Part shown: piece after piece, positions 41,273 through 51,052 of the stretch
Numbering within the stretch: position 1 is the stretch's first letter
How the letters are laid out: every line of letters starts with the position of its first letter
Assembly: GCF_039904985.1 (NCBI RefSeq)
Contig: NZ_CP157005.1
Coordinates: 2,542,001 to 2,606,000 of the forward strand
Length of the DNA: 64,000 nt
Direction: 5' to 3'
From: Methylomonas sp. AM2-LC
GTDB lineage: Bacteria; Pseudomonadota; Gammaproteobacteria; Methylococcales; Methylomonadaceae
Made by a program: the position numbers and the translations under genes
Notes under the pieces: generated by a model
Databases searched by the model: none
Seen by the model: the letters and a program-made list of their open reading frames with translations, nothing else
Told to the model about the DNA's origin: nothing

Positions 41273-42844
41273 TTAAAATCTAAACAGGCTTTGTACATAG
41301 AAATAGTCCACATCTCCACCACTAGGGGCGTTTTGGGCGGTTTTGGCAAACTGTCCTTTAAATAAACGGTACCAGCCTGTTTCTAGATTCCAGCTGCTGT
41401 TAAAGTCGTAGCGGGCGGTAAAGCCCAGTAAATCGCCAACATAGCTGCCACTTTTTGCGCTGGGATTCAAATTGAGTTGCGCACCGGAGCAGCTGGCGGC
41501 TCCCCAGCAATCGCTGGACGATGCAAGCCAAACTAAACGTTGCTGAACTGATAATAGTAAGTCTGAACGCGGCGAAACAGAAAATCGATAGCTTGGGCTG
41601 TTGATATTGCTGCGTGAGATTGGGGCAAAAATACCCGAGGGGCCAAAGTCTACCGGTGACACACCGAATAAGGGGTCAAAACGTTCATCGCTGGGGCCAT
41701 TCTTGTTTTTGCTTCCAGTAGCATAGTCATACTCCATGGAAAAGCGCGGTGTCCAGGCCATGTCCAAGGTATAACCTGCTTCTAGATGTGAGGAATAGGC
41801 TTCATGCCGTAGATCGGTTGTAGAGGTTGTGGTGGCTCTAACCGTGCCGTACTGGGCCATACCTTCTGCTTGAAAATCGAAGTTGCCTTTGCTCGGTTTG
41901 ATGTAGAAACGCAGGCCAGGGGTAAAATAACGGCGTTTTCGGGTTGGGTTGTTAAAACTATCTCCTTCATCCAGATTGTATAAATACAGTTCCGCATTGA
42001 CTTTTGTGGTTGCCAGATTATAGGCTTCAAGAATGCCACCTGAAAAAAAAGTACGGGTCGCTTCCTGATCAAATTGCTGTACGTGTTGACTAATGCTGTC
42101 ATTAATGCCGCCTGCGGCACTGGGCCAACGATTCACTGGCAGGGTGAAAAAGCTGTTTAACTGCCATTTGGCGTTATCCAGTACCCGCAATCGAATACCG
42201 GTAAAGCTGTTATAGGCGTTCCGATAATAAGGTCTGGCTATTAAGCGGCGACTACCCAAGTCCAGTGTTTGTCTCCCCACTTTAATTTCGGCACCCAGAT
42301 GACTGGATAACACATTCTTATCAGCCCAGGCCACATAAGCTTGCACGAAATCCAGCGTATCTATCGCATTGTTATTTAGATTGTTCAGGTTGTTACCGGG
42401 ACCGTAACTGCCGCCAATACCGCGCGAATCCATAAATTCCGTAGCGAATGTAAATTTGCCCAGATGCGCGGCTAGCCAAAGATCAGTTTGTAAGGCAATT
42501 TGTTGATCGCCTCCCAATGCGCTGGCTTTGAATTGATTATTCATATCTTCATAACGGGTACGCTGGTCTACGTTTAGTTCCAACCAGTCTGGTAAATCTA
42601 AAAAATTGTGCAGATTCCATACTGGTGCTTCGTATTTTTTATTGCCGAGTAAGGCATCATTCATTTGGCTGCCCCAGGTAGTCATAGGCAATCTGCTGTA
42701 TGCCGGGGGCGGGGTGGGTTGCGGATTTATCGGTGTGTTGCCCTCTGCAAAAGTTGTGCTACTGATACACGAGAATAACCCCATGTAAACGCTAAAAACG
42801 ACTAATGGGCAGATATTAGTTTTGTTCAATAGTTTATTGGGCAT
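41273..42844 (-). CDS. Alginate-export-family outer-membrane porin
   Basis: This 523-residue protein starts with a signal peptide ending near TTFAEG (residue 34). The mature part is a beta-barrel with alternating aromatic strands: LELNVDQRTRYEDMNNQF, DFVQAYVAWADKNVLSSHLGAEIKVGRQTLDLGSRRLIARPYYRNAYNSF, RFYIKPSKGNFDFQAEG and LLGFTARYDFNSSWNLETGWYRLFKG. It ends with a C-terminal Phe (SLFRF), as outer-membrane barrel proteins do. Known members of the family export alginate or take up other solutes; the substrate here is unknown. Confidence 0.85.
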   Translation of the reverse strand: MPNKLLNKTNICPLVVFSVYMGLFSCISSTTFAEGNTPINPQPTPPPAYSRLPMTTWGSQMNDALLGNKKYEAPVWNLHNFLDLPDWLELNVDQRTRYEDMNNQFKASALGGDQQIALQTDLWLAAHLGKFTFATEFMDSRGIGGSYGPGNNLNNLNNNAIDTLDFVQAYVAWADKNVLSSHLGAEIKVGRQTLDLGSRRLIARPYYRNAYNSFTGIRLRVLDNAKWQLNSFFTLPVNRWPSAAGGINDSISQHVQQFDQEATRTFFSGGILEAYNLATTKVNAELYLYNLDEGDSFNNPTRKRRYFTPGLRFYIKPSKGNFDFQAEGMAQYGTVRATTTSTTDLRHEAYSSHLEAGYTLDMAWTPRFSMEYDYATGSKNKNGPSDERFDPLFGVSPVDFGPSGIFAPISRSNINSPSYRFSVSPRSDLLLSVQQRLVWLASSSDCWGAASCSGAQLNLNPSAKSGSYVGDLLGFTARYDFNSSWNLETGWYRLFKGQFAKTAQNAPSGGDVDYFYVQSLFRF

Positions 42845-43127
42845 GGTTAAAACCTGTCATAGCTTGGTAATGAAGGTGAATGGTAGATTGATGTTGAGTA
42901 TAGATATTCTTTCAACTTCCGTTGCCATGCACTCTCTAGGTTTTAAAGTCATTTTTATAGATGCGAGACCTAAATATCGGCACTGCTATTGTGACGGTCA
43001 GATGCCTGAAAGCCCTTGTTAATAGCGGGGTTAATAGAGTTTGAGTTGCATAATTAATGCACATGCCGACAGAAAAAATGTTGTAGATCTTTACGAAAAA
43101 TAATTATTAGAACAAAACTGATTTTTT

Positions 43128-43189
43128 GATAAGCGTCACAAATACTATATCGCTTAACATCATTCATTTATTTTTACACTATCTTTATG
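43128..43189 (+). promoter_or_regulatory. Conserved upstream block of receptor gene mcp-1
   Basis: Bases 43128-43189 align with 50665-50725 upstream of mcp-3. They share GATA.GC.TCACAAATAC, ATATCG.TTA and a T-rich tract with TTTTTAC. The match is about 80% and non-coding, and is likely part of a shared promoter or transcript leader. A second shared motif, AGTAAGGAGGCGCT, lies at 43241-43254. Confidence 0.6.
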
Positions 43190-43402
43190 GCAAACATTTA
43201 TGTTCGTATAAATAGGAGAGGTTTTACTCCGTTATGTAACAGTAAGGAGGCGCTATAACCTTGATGTATCGAAATTGTAGGTTTTAATTCGTTAAAACAT
43301 GCAATACACATAGCTTCCAACAAGCAATCGTCGTATTCAATATTAGTCGTGATTTGGTCGTAGTTAGGCAGTTTTCATTTTATTTTATTTTAGGAACACA
43401 AT

Positions 43403-45592
43403 ATGTTTAGTAATGTAAAACTTGTTGTAAAACTGGGTCTCAGCTTTACGTTGCTGTTGATCCTGATGGGTATCAACGTTTATATCGGTATCAACAATAT
43501 GTCCACCTTGTCCGATAAAACAAAATTCATCATCGATGACCGCTACGCTAAAACCAAAATTTTAAATAATATTGCTAAAAGAACGCTTGATAACGGTCGG
43601 TTGTTACGCAATTTGGTGTTGGTTGAAGATCCTGCAAAACTGGATGAATACAAAGCGGCTATCGACAAAAACCGTAACGAAAACAAAGCGGATATGGAGT
43701 ACCTTGATCCCATCATTAAACATCCTAAGGGCCGCGAATTATTCAACGCTGTTAAAGAACAAAGTGCTTTACTTAATACCAAATACGATTTTTTATTTAA
43801 GCAGTATACCGATAAGACTATTAGCCGACGTACGGTAATCGATTATTTATTAAATGAATTTGCACCAATTAATGTTGCCTATGTTAAAACCTTGAACGTT
43901 GAGATCGATTTTCAGGATGAATTGATGAACGACACTGCCAATGAATCATTGCAACTTTACAATTCGGGGCGTTCGCTACTGTTGACTGTTACCTTGCTTG
44001 CTTTGGGCTTGGGTATAACAATTGCCTGGCTGGTGACACGCAATCTGATGCGTCAGTTAGGTGGGGAGCCCGGCGATGTTGCAGGTTTGGCCAATAATAT
44101 TGCTGCCGGTGATCTCAGTGCGGAAATTGTTCTCAAGTCCGGCGATACTAGCAGTGTGATGTCTGCAATGAAACATATGAGCGATACCATCAAAACGCTA
44201 TTGGTGGAAATGGACAATATGGCCGTAGAGCATACCAAAGGGAATATTGATGTGGTGGTTGACTGTCACAAATTCCAAGGCAGTTTTCAAACCATGGCGC
44301 AAGGGGTTAACGACATGGTGACAGCGCATATTGATGTGAAAAGAAAAGCTATTGCGTGTGTGGAACAGTTTGGACTCGGTAATCTTGCTGCGGATATTGA
44401 ACCTCTGCCGGGTAAAAAAGCCTTTATTAACGAGGCAATTAACCAAATTCGTACTAATATACAAGCGGTTTTAACCGATACCAACCTCCTGATAGAAGCA
44501 GCAAGCAATGGGTTGCTAGACACGCGTGCTGATGCGGTTAAACATCACGGCGATTTCCGTGTACTTGTACAAAGTATTAATCAAATTCTTGATGGTATTA
44601 CCCTGCCCATTAACGAAGCTGTAGAGGTGCTGGCATTGGTCGAACAGGGTGATTTGACTCGCACTGTAAAAGGTGATTACAAAGGCCAGTTAGGTGACTT
44701 TAAAGACACTGTCAACAACACCATTTCCAAACTTTCGCAAACCATTGAAGAAGTAGTCAGTGCTGCTCAGCAATTGAATAATGCTTCCGAACAGATCAGC
44801 GCAACCTCGCAATCTTTGTCGCAAGCGTCTAGTGAGCAGGCAGCCAGTGTTGAAGAAACAAGCGCTAGTATTGAAGAAATGGCAGCCAGTATTAACCTGA
44901 ATGCCGAAAATGCTAAAGTGACTGATGGCATGGCCGGTAAAGCGTCAAAAGAAGCCAGCGATGGTGGCGAGGCTGTTAAACAAACGGTAGAAGCCATGAA
45001 AAGCATCGCTGGCAAAATTGGCATCATCGACGATATTGCCTACCAAACCAATATGCTGGCGCTGAATGCTGCCATCGAAGCGGCGCGTGCTGGTGATCAT
45101 GGTAAAGGTTTTGCGGTGGTGGCAGCTGAAGTACGTAAACTGGCGGAACGCAGTCAAACGGCCGCCCAGGAAATCGGTATTCTGGCTGAATCCAGCGTCA
45201 AAACGGCCGAAACTGCCGGCAAATTATTGGACGAAATTGTTCCCAGTATTGCCAAAACATCAGACTTGGTACAGGAAATCGCTGCCGCGTCCCACGAGCA
45301 ATCGGCGGGTGCTAGCCAGATTAATACGGCTATGAATCAGATGAATCAGATTACCCAGCAAAACGCCTCGGCCAGCGAAGAACTGGCTGCGACTGCCGAA
45401 GAAATGACCGAACAAGTGGAACAATTGCAAAACCTGATGAGTTTTTTCAAAGTAAACGCTAGTACGAATACAGCGATTGGCTATAGCGCAAGCAAAACTT
45501 CTACTAAACCGGAAAAGGTAAAACCAAGTGTGCACTTTGTGAGTAATAAAACCAATTCTGAATTCAATTTAAGTAAGTTCGATCACTTTTAG
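43403..45592 (+). CDS. Methyl-accepting chemotaxis protein (mcp-1)
   Basis: This 729-residue receptor has TM1 at about residues 8-30, a four-helix periplasmic sensor domain ([20 protein letters not shown]) and TM2 at about 195-215. HAMP-like segments follow ([19 protein letters not shown], then repeats at 290-450). The signalling domain runs from about 455 to 690, with the hairpin tip [25 protein letters not shown] and E-rich adaptation helices. The extra HAMP units make it longer than mcp-2 and mcp-3. It precedes cheA by 254 bases, which contain no convincing gene. Confidence 0.93.
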   Translation: MFSNVKLVVKLGLSFTLLLILMGINVYIGINNMSTLSDKTKFIIDDRYAKTKILNNIAKRTLDNGRLLRNLVLVEDPAKLDEYKAAIDKNRNENKADMEYLDPIIKHPKGRELFNAVKEQSALLNTKYDFLFKQYTDKTISRRTVIDYLLNEFAPINVAYVKTLNVEIDFQDELMNDTANESLQLYNSGRSLLLTVTLLALGLGITIAWLVTRNLMRQLGGEPGDVAGLANNIAAGDLSAEIVLKSGDTSSVMSAMKHMSDTIKTLLVEMDNMAVEHTKGNIDVVVDCHKFQGSFQTMAQGVNDMVTAHIDVKRKAIACVEQFGLGNLAADIEPLPGKKAFINEAINQIRTNIQAVLTDTNLLIEAASNGLLDTRADAVKHHGDFRVLVQSINQILDGITLPINEAVEVLALVEQGDLTRTVKGDYKGQLGDFKDTVNNTISKLSQTIEEVVSAAQQLNNASEQISATSQSLSQASSEQAASVEETSASIEEMAASINLNAENAKVTDGMAGKASKEASDGGEAVKQTVEAMKSIAGKIGIIDDIAYQTNMLALNAAIEAARAGDHGKGFAVVAAEVRKLAERSQTAAQEIGILAESSVKTAETAGKLLDEIVPSIAKTSDLVQEIAAASHEQSAGASQINTAMNQMNQITQQNASASEELAATAEEMTEQVEQLQNLMSFFKVNASTNTAIGYSASKTSTKPEKVKPSVHFVSNKTNSEFNLSKFDHF

Positions 45593-45846
45593 GTGTTGAT
45601 TACGATCAGCCATTAAAGATTAAAGTAAACAGGGATGCATGACAAACATTAAAGATGTTTATGTCATGCAGTTTGCTAACCGTGATTTACACAATTTGTT
45701 TATGCTCAACTATGAATCTGCCCGTATAGGCAGCGCTTTTAACTTCGTCATGTATAGCAATGTGGTGTTGAATAACATGGAATTTTTTAAGTTCATTACG
45801 GCTTTTGGCGATCAATTCATATTATCCCTGACTAGGAGCCCATGTT

Positions 45847-48048
45847 ATGAGTTTTGATGATGAAATGCGCGAAGCCTTGGTGACATTCACCATAGAAAGT
45901 TTGGAATTGTTGCAAGACATGGAAGAAGGGCTGTTGACTATTGAAACGGCTGAAGAGCCTGCTGAACACATTAACGCCATCTTCCGCACTGCACATACCA
46001 TTAAAGGCTCGGCAGGTTTATTTGGGCTTGATCACATTGTGGCTTTTACGCATGTGGTTGAAAGTGTACTGGACTCATTAAGAGACGGTAAACTAGACAT
46101 TTCCAGCGACCTTATCGCGGCTCTGTTGCCTTGTACGGATCATATTGTGTTGCTGATACGCGGTGTCAGTGATGGTCAAATGCAGGCAGACCCGGCCTTA
46201 ACGGCCAGCGGTCAAGCCTTGCTGGATAAACTTCAGCCTTATCTACAGGGTGATACTCAACATAGCGTAGCCACAACAGCAGAAAAACCTGATCATATTG
46301 AATCACTGGGTAGTCCTGCGCAAGTTACTGGTAACTGGCATCTTTCTTTGCGTTTTGGCATAGATTCGTTTCGCGAAGGCATGGACCCTCTGGCATTTAT
46401 TAGTTACCTAAAAACGCTGGGCGATATTGTCCACCTAACTACCATCTCTCAAGGCATACCAGAAGCCGAGTTAATGGATGCTGAAAGCAGTTATTTGGGC
46501 TTTGAAATAGAATTAAAAAGTGAAGCGCATAAAACAGACATAGAAAATGTGTTTGAGTTTGTTAGAGATAGCAGCATTATCCGCATTCTCCCCGCCGATA
46601 GTGAAATCGGTGATTACATACAACTGATTAAAGAATTACCTGAAGATGAGAAGTTTCTGGGTGAATTACTCATTAATAGTGGTGCTGTAACGCAGCGTGA
46701 ACTTGAGGCTGCGCTGCAAAGTCAGAGTAAGCGTGAAGTAAGCACTGCCAATTCCGTTCAAATTAGTCAGCCTATCGGCGAAATTTTGATCGAACAGCAA
46801 GCGGTGCAACAACCTATTGTTGCTGCCGCTCTGGAAAAACAAAAACAAATTAAAGATAAGAAAAATACAGAAAACCAAAGTATCCGGGTAGATGCCGATC
46901 GTCTGGACAAATTGATTGATCTGATTGGTGAGCTGGTCATCTCCAGTGCTGGCGTTAATTTGCGCTCACAACTCTCAGACGACACTATCCTGAAGGAAAT
47001 GACGGGTAATGTCATGCGCCTTATTGAAGAAGTTAGGGGAACGACTCTGCAATTGCGTATGGTGCCCATCGGCGCTACCTTTGCCCGTTTTCAGCGTATT
47101 GTTCGTGATGTCAGTAAAGAATTGGGTAAAGATATTGAATTGTCCATCAGCGGCGGCGATACTGAAGTGGACAAATCGGTGGTGGAAAAAATCGGTGATC
47201 CGTTGATGCATTTGGTACGTAATTCGATGGATCACGGTATCGAACCCGCAGACGTACGTCTGCAAAATGGCAAACCGGCTAAAGGTACGCTGAGGCTTAA
47301 CGCCTATCACGCGTCGGGTAGCATTGTTATCGAAGTGGGTGACGATGGCGGCGGCTTAAATCGGGAGCGGATACTGCAAAAAGCAGTGGAACGCGGTATG
47401 GTATCCGCTAATGCTAATTTATCCGACCAGGAAATCTATGCCTTGATATTCGAACCGGGTTTTTCAACCGCGCAACAGTTATCCAACCTGTCGGGGCGTG
47501 GCGTGGGTATGGATGTCGTGAAAAGTAATGTCACCGCCTTACGTGGAAGTATAGAAGTTGACAGCGAATCGGGTAAGGGCGCCACCATGCGCATTTATTT
47601 ACCGCTTACTTTGGCGATTATCGATGGCTTTATGGTTAGTATCGAACAATCCACCTTTGTTATACCGTTAGATAAAATTCATGAATGCGTGGCTTTACCT
47701 ACGGATAATGCTCAGCGCGAATTTATGGATTTGCGCGGTCAAGTGCTGCCGTTAATCCGCTTACGCAATGTATTCAACTTGGGTGGTACACCACCTGCTC
47801 AGGAAAATGTGGTGGTGGTGGAATATGCAGGCAACAAAATGGGGCTTATTGTTGACCAGTTGTTAGGCGAATTTCAAACCGTCATCAAACCGTTAGGCAG
47901 TCTGTTTGCTCATATCAAAGGGGTGGCGGGTTCAACCATACTGGGCACGGGTAAGGTGGCGTTGATTTTGGATGTTCCCTCCTTAATTGAGTGGGTAGAT
48001 CGCAAAAATTTAGTTTTGCAGCAAAGCGATGTAAGGGAGGAGGCCTGA
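45847..48048 (+). CDS. cheA: Chemotaxis histidine kinase CheA
   Basis: This 733-residue kinase phosphorylates CheY-type regulators in response to the receptors. The P1 domain carries phospho-acceptor His50 in RTAHTIKGSAGLF. A middle part (about 260-335, GELLINSGAVTQRELEAAL then IGEILIEQQAVQQPIVAAAL) resembles the MshEN/GspE N-domain repeat, which is uncommon in CheA. Then come the dimerisation domain (RLDKLIDLIGELVI), the ATPase domain (HLVRNSMDHGIE, DDGGGLNRERIL, GRGVGMDVVKSNV) and a C-terminal CheW-like domain (LPLIRLRNVFN). It stands between mcp-1 and mcp-2. Confidence 0.95.
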   Translation: MSFDDEMREALVTFTIESLELLQDMEEGLLTIETAEEPAEHINAIFRTAHTIKGSAGLFGLDHIVAFTHVVESVLDSLRDGKLDISSDLIAALLPCTDHIVLLIRGVSDGQMQADPALTASGQALLDKLQPYLQGDTQHSVATTAEKPDHIESLGSPAQVTGNWHLSLRFGIDSFREGMDPLAFISYLKTLGDIVHLTTISQGIPEAELMDAESSYLGFEIELKSEAHKTDIENVFEFVRDSSIIRILPADSEIGDYIQLIKELPEDEKFLGELLINSGAVTQRELEAALQSQSKREVSTANSVQISQPIGEILIEQQAVQQPIVAAALEKQKQIKDKKNTENQSIRVDADRLDKLIDLIGELVISSAGVNLRSQLSDDTILKEMTGNVMRLIEEVRGTTLQLRMVPIGATFARFQRIVRDVSKELGKDIELSISGGDTEVDKSVVEKIGDPLMHLVRNSMDHGIEPADVRLQNGKPAKGTLRLNAYHASGSIVIEVGDDGGGLNRERILQKAVERGMVSANANLSDQEIYALIFEPGFSTAQQLSNLSGRGVGMDVVKSNVTALRGSIEVDSESGKGATMRIYLPLTLAIIDGFMVSIEQSTFVIPLDKIHECVALPTDNAQREFMDLRGQVLPLIRLRNVFNLGGTPPAQENVVVVEYAGNKMGLIVDQLLGEFQTVIKPLGSLFAHIKGVAGSTILGTGKVALILDVPSLIEWVDRKNLVLQQSDVREEA

Positions 48049-48227
48049 TACATGAGTAAAGTATGACAATATTAAATTTGTGTTGATGGGCAAATTGCAC
48101 CTTTTCACGTTGGACGTCAGTTCAATCAAGTTGCGATGGGCGTTGACGCAGTCATTCAGTTTTAATTCGCCAATAAATATACCTGATAGTTACGCAATCG
48201 ATTCAATCAATGTAAAAGGAAAAACAC

Positions 48228-49880
48228 ATGTCACTTTATAAAAGACTTTCCATACTGACCTATTCAGTGATTTTGGCGCTTTTAGCGCTATCCGGCTCTG
48301 GTTATTACCAAACAGACAAGGTGTTTGAGGCTGCAAGTTACGCATCCGTTAATACGGTACCCACTTTTCAGTCTTTTTTTAAAATTCGTGAGAGCTTTGC
48401 CGACTTGCGCGAACTTTCTTTATTTCATGTAATCATTACCGATGATGCTGGCATGAGAGCTCTCGAACCCAAAATCAACGAAACCCGTAAAAAATTGGAT
48501 GACAGCTTAAAAGACTATACCAGCATAGCCTGTGGCGGTAAAACTTGCATGTCTGATGATAAAGAACAAAAAATGTTTGATGAGGTTATCTTATTATTAG
48601 CCAATTACGATGCGCAAAGGCTTAAAGTTTTTGAACTTTCTAAACAAAGTAGAACCAAGGAGGCAGAAACCGCAACCCGAGATTTGTTGATACCGGCAGT
48701 ACAGAAATTGCAAGTAGCCGTTAATACAGAATTAGATTACAACGCCGAGTTGGCCCAAAAAGGCTATAACGATGGCGTTGCAGTAAAACAAACCTCTACG
48801 TATGTATCTATTCTCATCTCTCTCGTTGCCATTTTGTCGATTGGTTGGCTATTATTTAGGTTAAATAGAACTTTAGCGCAGCAACTTGGCGGTGAACCCT
48901 CTGATGTAGCAATACTGGCGGGAAAAATTGCTACTGGTGATCTGACTGGTCAGATTATGTTGAAAGCCGGTGATACCGATAGCGTAATGGCCGCCATGAA
49001 AAATATGAGTCAGAACCTTGAACAAACCATAACCGAAGTGATTTCAGCCGCAGATCAATTGAGTAATGCCTCTGAGCAGATTAGCGCCACTGCACAATCT
49101 TTGTCACAAGCCACTAGTGAACAAGCGGCCAGCGTTGAGGAAACCAGCGCCAGTATCGAGGAAATGTCGGCCAGTATTAACCAGAATGCAGACAATGCCA
49201 AAGTGACCGATGGTATGGCTGGTAAAGCGTCCAAATAAGCGACAGAAGGCGGTACAGCTGTTAAGCAAACGGTGGACGCCATGAAACAAATTGCCAATCG
49301 AATTGGCATTATTGACGATATTGCGTATCAAACCAATATGTTGGCACTGAATGCTGCCATTGAAGCGGCACGGGCTGGCGATCATGGCAAAGGCTTTGCG
49401 GTAGTGGCGGCCGAAGTGCGTAAACTGGCAGAACGCAGCCAAATAGCGGCACAGGAAATTGGTCAATTAGCGGAAAGCAGTGTTAAAACAGCGGAAACGG
49501 CTGGACATTTGTTGGATGAAATTGTGCCCAGTATCACTAAAACCTCTGATTTGGTGCAAGAAATTGCGGCAGCCTCGCAAGAGCAATCGGTGGGTGTCAG
49601 TCAGATTAATTTAACCATGAATCAGATGAACCAAGTGACTCAACAAAACGCCTCCGCCAGCGAAGAGCTGTCAGCAACAGCGGAAGAGATGGCTAGTCAA
49701 GTTGAAGCCCTGCAAGATTTGATGAGTATATTTAAAATTAATCAAAGCGGGGTAGGGGGTAACCGTAATGTTACGAAAGGCTCTCATAATTCTGACAAAT
49801 TTAAAACGCATGCCAATCGGCAAGTCACTCGCAGTCGAAGTGATAGTGATGTCAACGTCGATAAATTCAACAGCTTCTAG
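48228..49880 (+). pseudogene. Methyl-accepting chemotaxis protein (mcp-2), interrupted by an in-frame stop
   Basis: The frame would encode 550 residues but is cut by TAA at 49236-49238, where mcp-3 has GAA in the same context (KASK then EATEGG). The first 336 residues include TM1, a periplasmic four-helix domain, TM2 and the HAMP segment (LAQQLGGEPSDVAIL). After the stop, 49239-49880 continues in the same frame with the hairpin tip ([20 protein letters not shown]) and the C-terminal helix. The truncated product would lack the kinase-controlling tip. A single base change (G to T) or a sequencing error explains it. Confidence 0.88.
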
Positions 49881-49890
49881 AGGAATAGTC

Positions 49891-50433
49891 ATGTCAGCCC
49901 TTACCAAAACCAATGAACAGATGCCTGCTAAAGTAAGCGCAAAGCAAACCGCCAGCGCCGGGCAGTATCTCACTTTTGTACTGGGTGGTGAAGTTTATGC
50001 CATTGGCATACTCAATACCAAAGAAATTATAGATTACGGCTACCTCACCGAAGTACCAATGATGCCTTCCTTTGTGCGTGGTGTTATTAATTTGCGCGGT
50101 AGCGTGGTACCTGTGATAGACCTGCAAGCACGTTTTGGTAAAGGCAATACGGCAGTAGACAAACGTACCGGTATCATTATTGTGGAAACGCATAGGGACA
50201 CTGAAGAGGGTGATCAGCAAGATATTGGTATTATTGTTGATGCAGTGAATGAAGTGGTGGATATTAATCAGAGTGATATTGAACCGGCACCTAGCTTTGG
50301 CGCGGGTATCCCGTCGGACTTTATTAATGCCATGGCCAAACGCGATGATAGATTTGTAATATTGCTGAATGTTAACCGGGTTTTATCTATCGATGAAATG
50401 GCGGCCTTAAGTCATAGCGTCGAATATGCTTAA
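49891..50433 (+). CDS. cheW: Chemotaxis coupling protein CheW (copy 1)
   Basis: This 180-residue adaptor links receptors to CheA. Family landmarks are QYLTFVLGGEVYAIGILNTKEII, VPMMPSFVRGVINLRGSVVPVIDLQARFG (about residues 64-92) and IGIIVDAVNEVVDI. I chose ATG 49891, ten bases after the receptor frame, since the longer frame starts inside the receptor gene. It is nearly identical in its core to the second cheW at 52713. An N-terminal extension of about 35 residues (ALTKTNEQMPAKVSAKQ) precedes the CheW fold. Confidence 0.93.
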   Translation: MSALTKTNEQMPAKVSAKQTASAGQYLTFVLGGEVYAIGILNTKEIIDYGYLTEVPMMPSFVRGVINLRGSVVPVIDLQARFGKGNTAVDKRTGIIIVETHRDTEEGDQQDIGIIVDAVNEVVDINQSDIEPAPSFGAGIPSDFINAMAKRDDRFVILLNVNRVLSIDEMAALSHSVEYA

Positions 50434-50664
50434 CTGGCTAGTCTACTGGCTAAATAGGGTAGAACTATTTTAATTGTATCTGTTTTACATCTGCCGTATG
50501 CCTTACCTGATGAGTCTTGTCGAATCATGAAAGGTATACGGTAAACCATAACGCCCCATCCCTAGAGTTGTTTTCACACAATACTAGACGGTTCAATTCT
50601 TCTGTATGCCCTTGTTTGCATTTTAAAAATGCTACAATTTACATATAATATATAGTGTTTTTAT

Positions 50665-50725
50665 GATAGGCATCACAAATACAATATCGTTTATCCTCAT
50701 TCTTTTTTTTTACGTTATATTTATA
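50665..50725 (+). promoter_or_regulatory. Conserved upstream block of receptor gene mcp-3
   Basis: Aligns with 43128-43189; see that entry for the shared bases. It lies about 330 bases before the mcp-3 start, further away than in mcp-1, because a REP-like hairpin lies in between. Confidence 0.6.
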
Positions 50726-50876
50726 TTAAGTAATTAAAGTTTACTGCCATTAGCTTTTAAACAGGTTAAAAATGTTGATTGGTATTCTTTATGACGATTA
50801 ATTAATAAATTTTATCTGATTAATCAAATGTTTAGCTAACCAATCATAGCAACCCATGGTATGTGTAAGCTTCGAA

Positions 50877-50903
50877 GCTGGGTTTCATTTTATTCAACCC
50901 AGC
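50877..50903. repeat. REP-like hairpin
   Basis: The arms GCTGGGTT and AACCCAGC enclose an 11-base loop, with CTACG just after, as in the other REP-like sequences of this window read on the opposite strand (GTAGGCTGGGTT). Confidence 0.55.
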
Positions 50904-51052
50904 CTACGTCCTACATGCCACTGGCCTCGCTACAGGTAAGGAGGCGCTGATTTTCGTTGTTTGTGTGGGTAGCTTGCAAAAGTCTGTTATTTTTCGAACC
51001 CTGGTCCGGGTCAAGGCCTGATGTATGTTAAAAAAATTTTAAGGAGTCAGAT

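Larger units (their letters stand above)
50434..51052. other. Intergenic leader of mcp-3
   Basis: The 619 bases contain no gene. They hold the block 50665-50725 shared with the mcp-1 leader, the shared motif TAAGGAGGCGCT at 50937-50948, and a REP-like hairpin at 50877-50903 (GCTGGGTT and AACCCAGC). The presence of its own leader suggests the second mcp-cheW pair has its own promoter. Confidence 0.65.

Noticed and set aside
45639..45857. 72-residue ORF between mcp-1 and cheA
   Set aside because: Overlaps the cheA start and its ribosome site; no family or ribosome site.
50830..51052. c-di-GMP (GEMM) riboswitch before mcp-3
   Set aside because: The conserved GEMM core sequences are not present; only a REP-like hairpin and the shared TAAGGAGGCGCT motif are seen.
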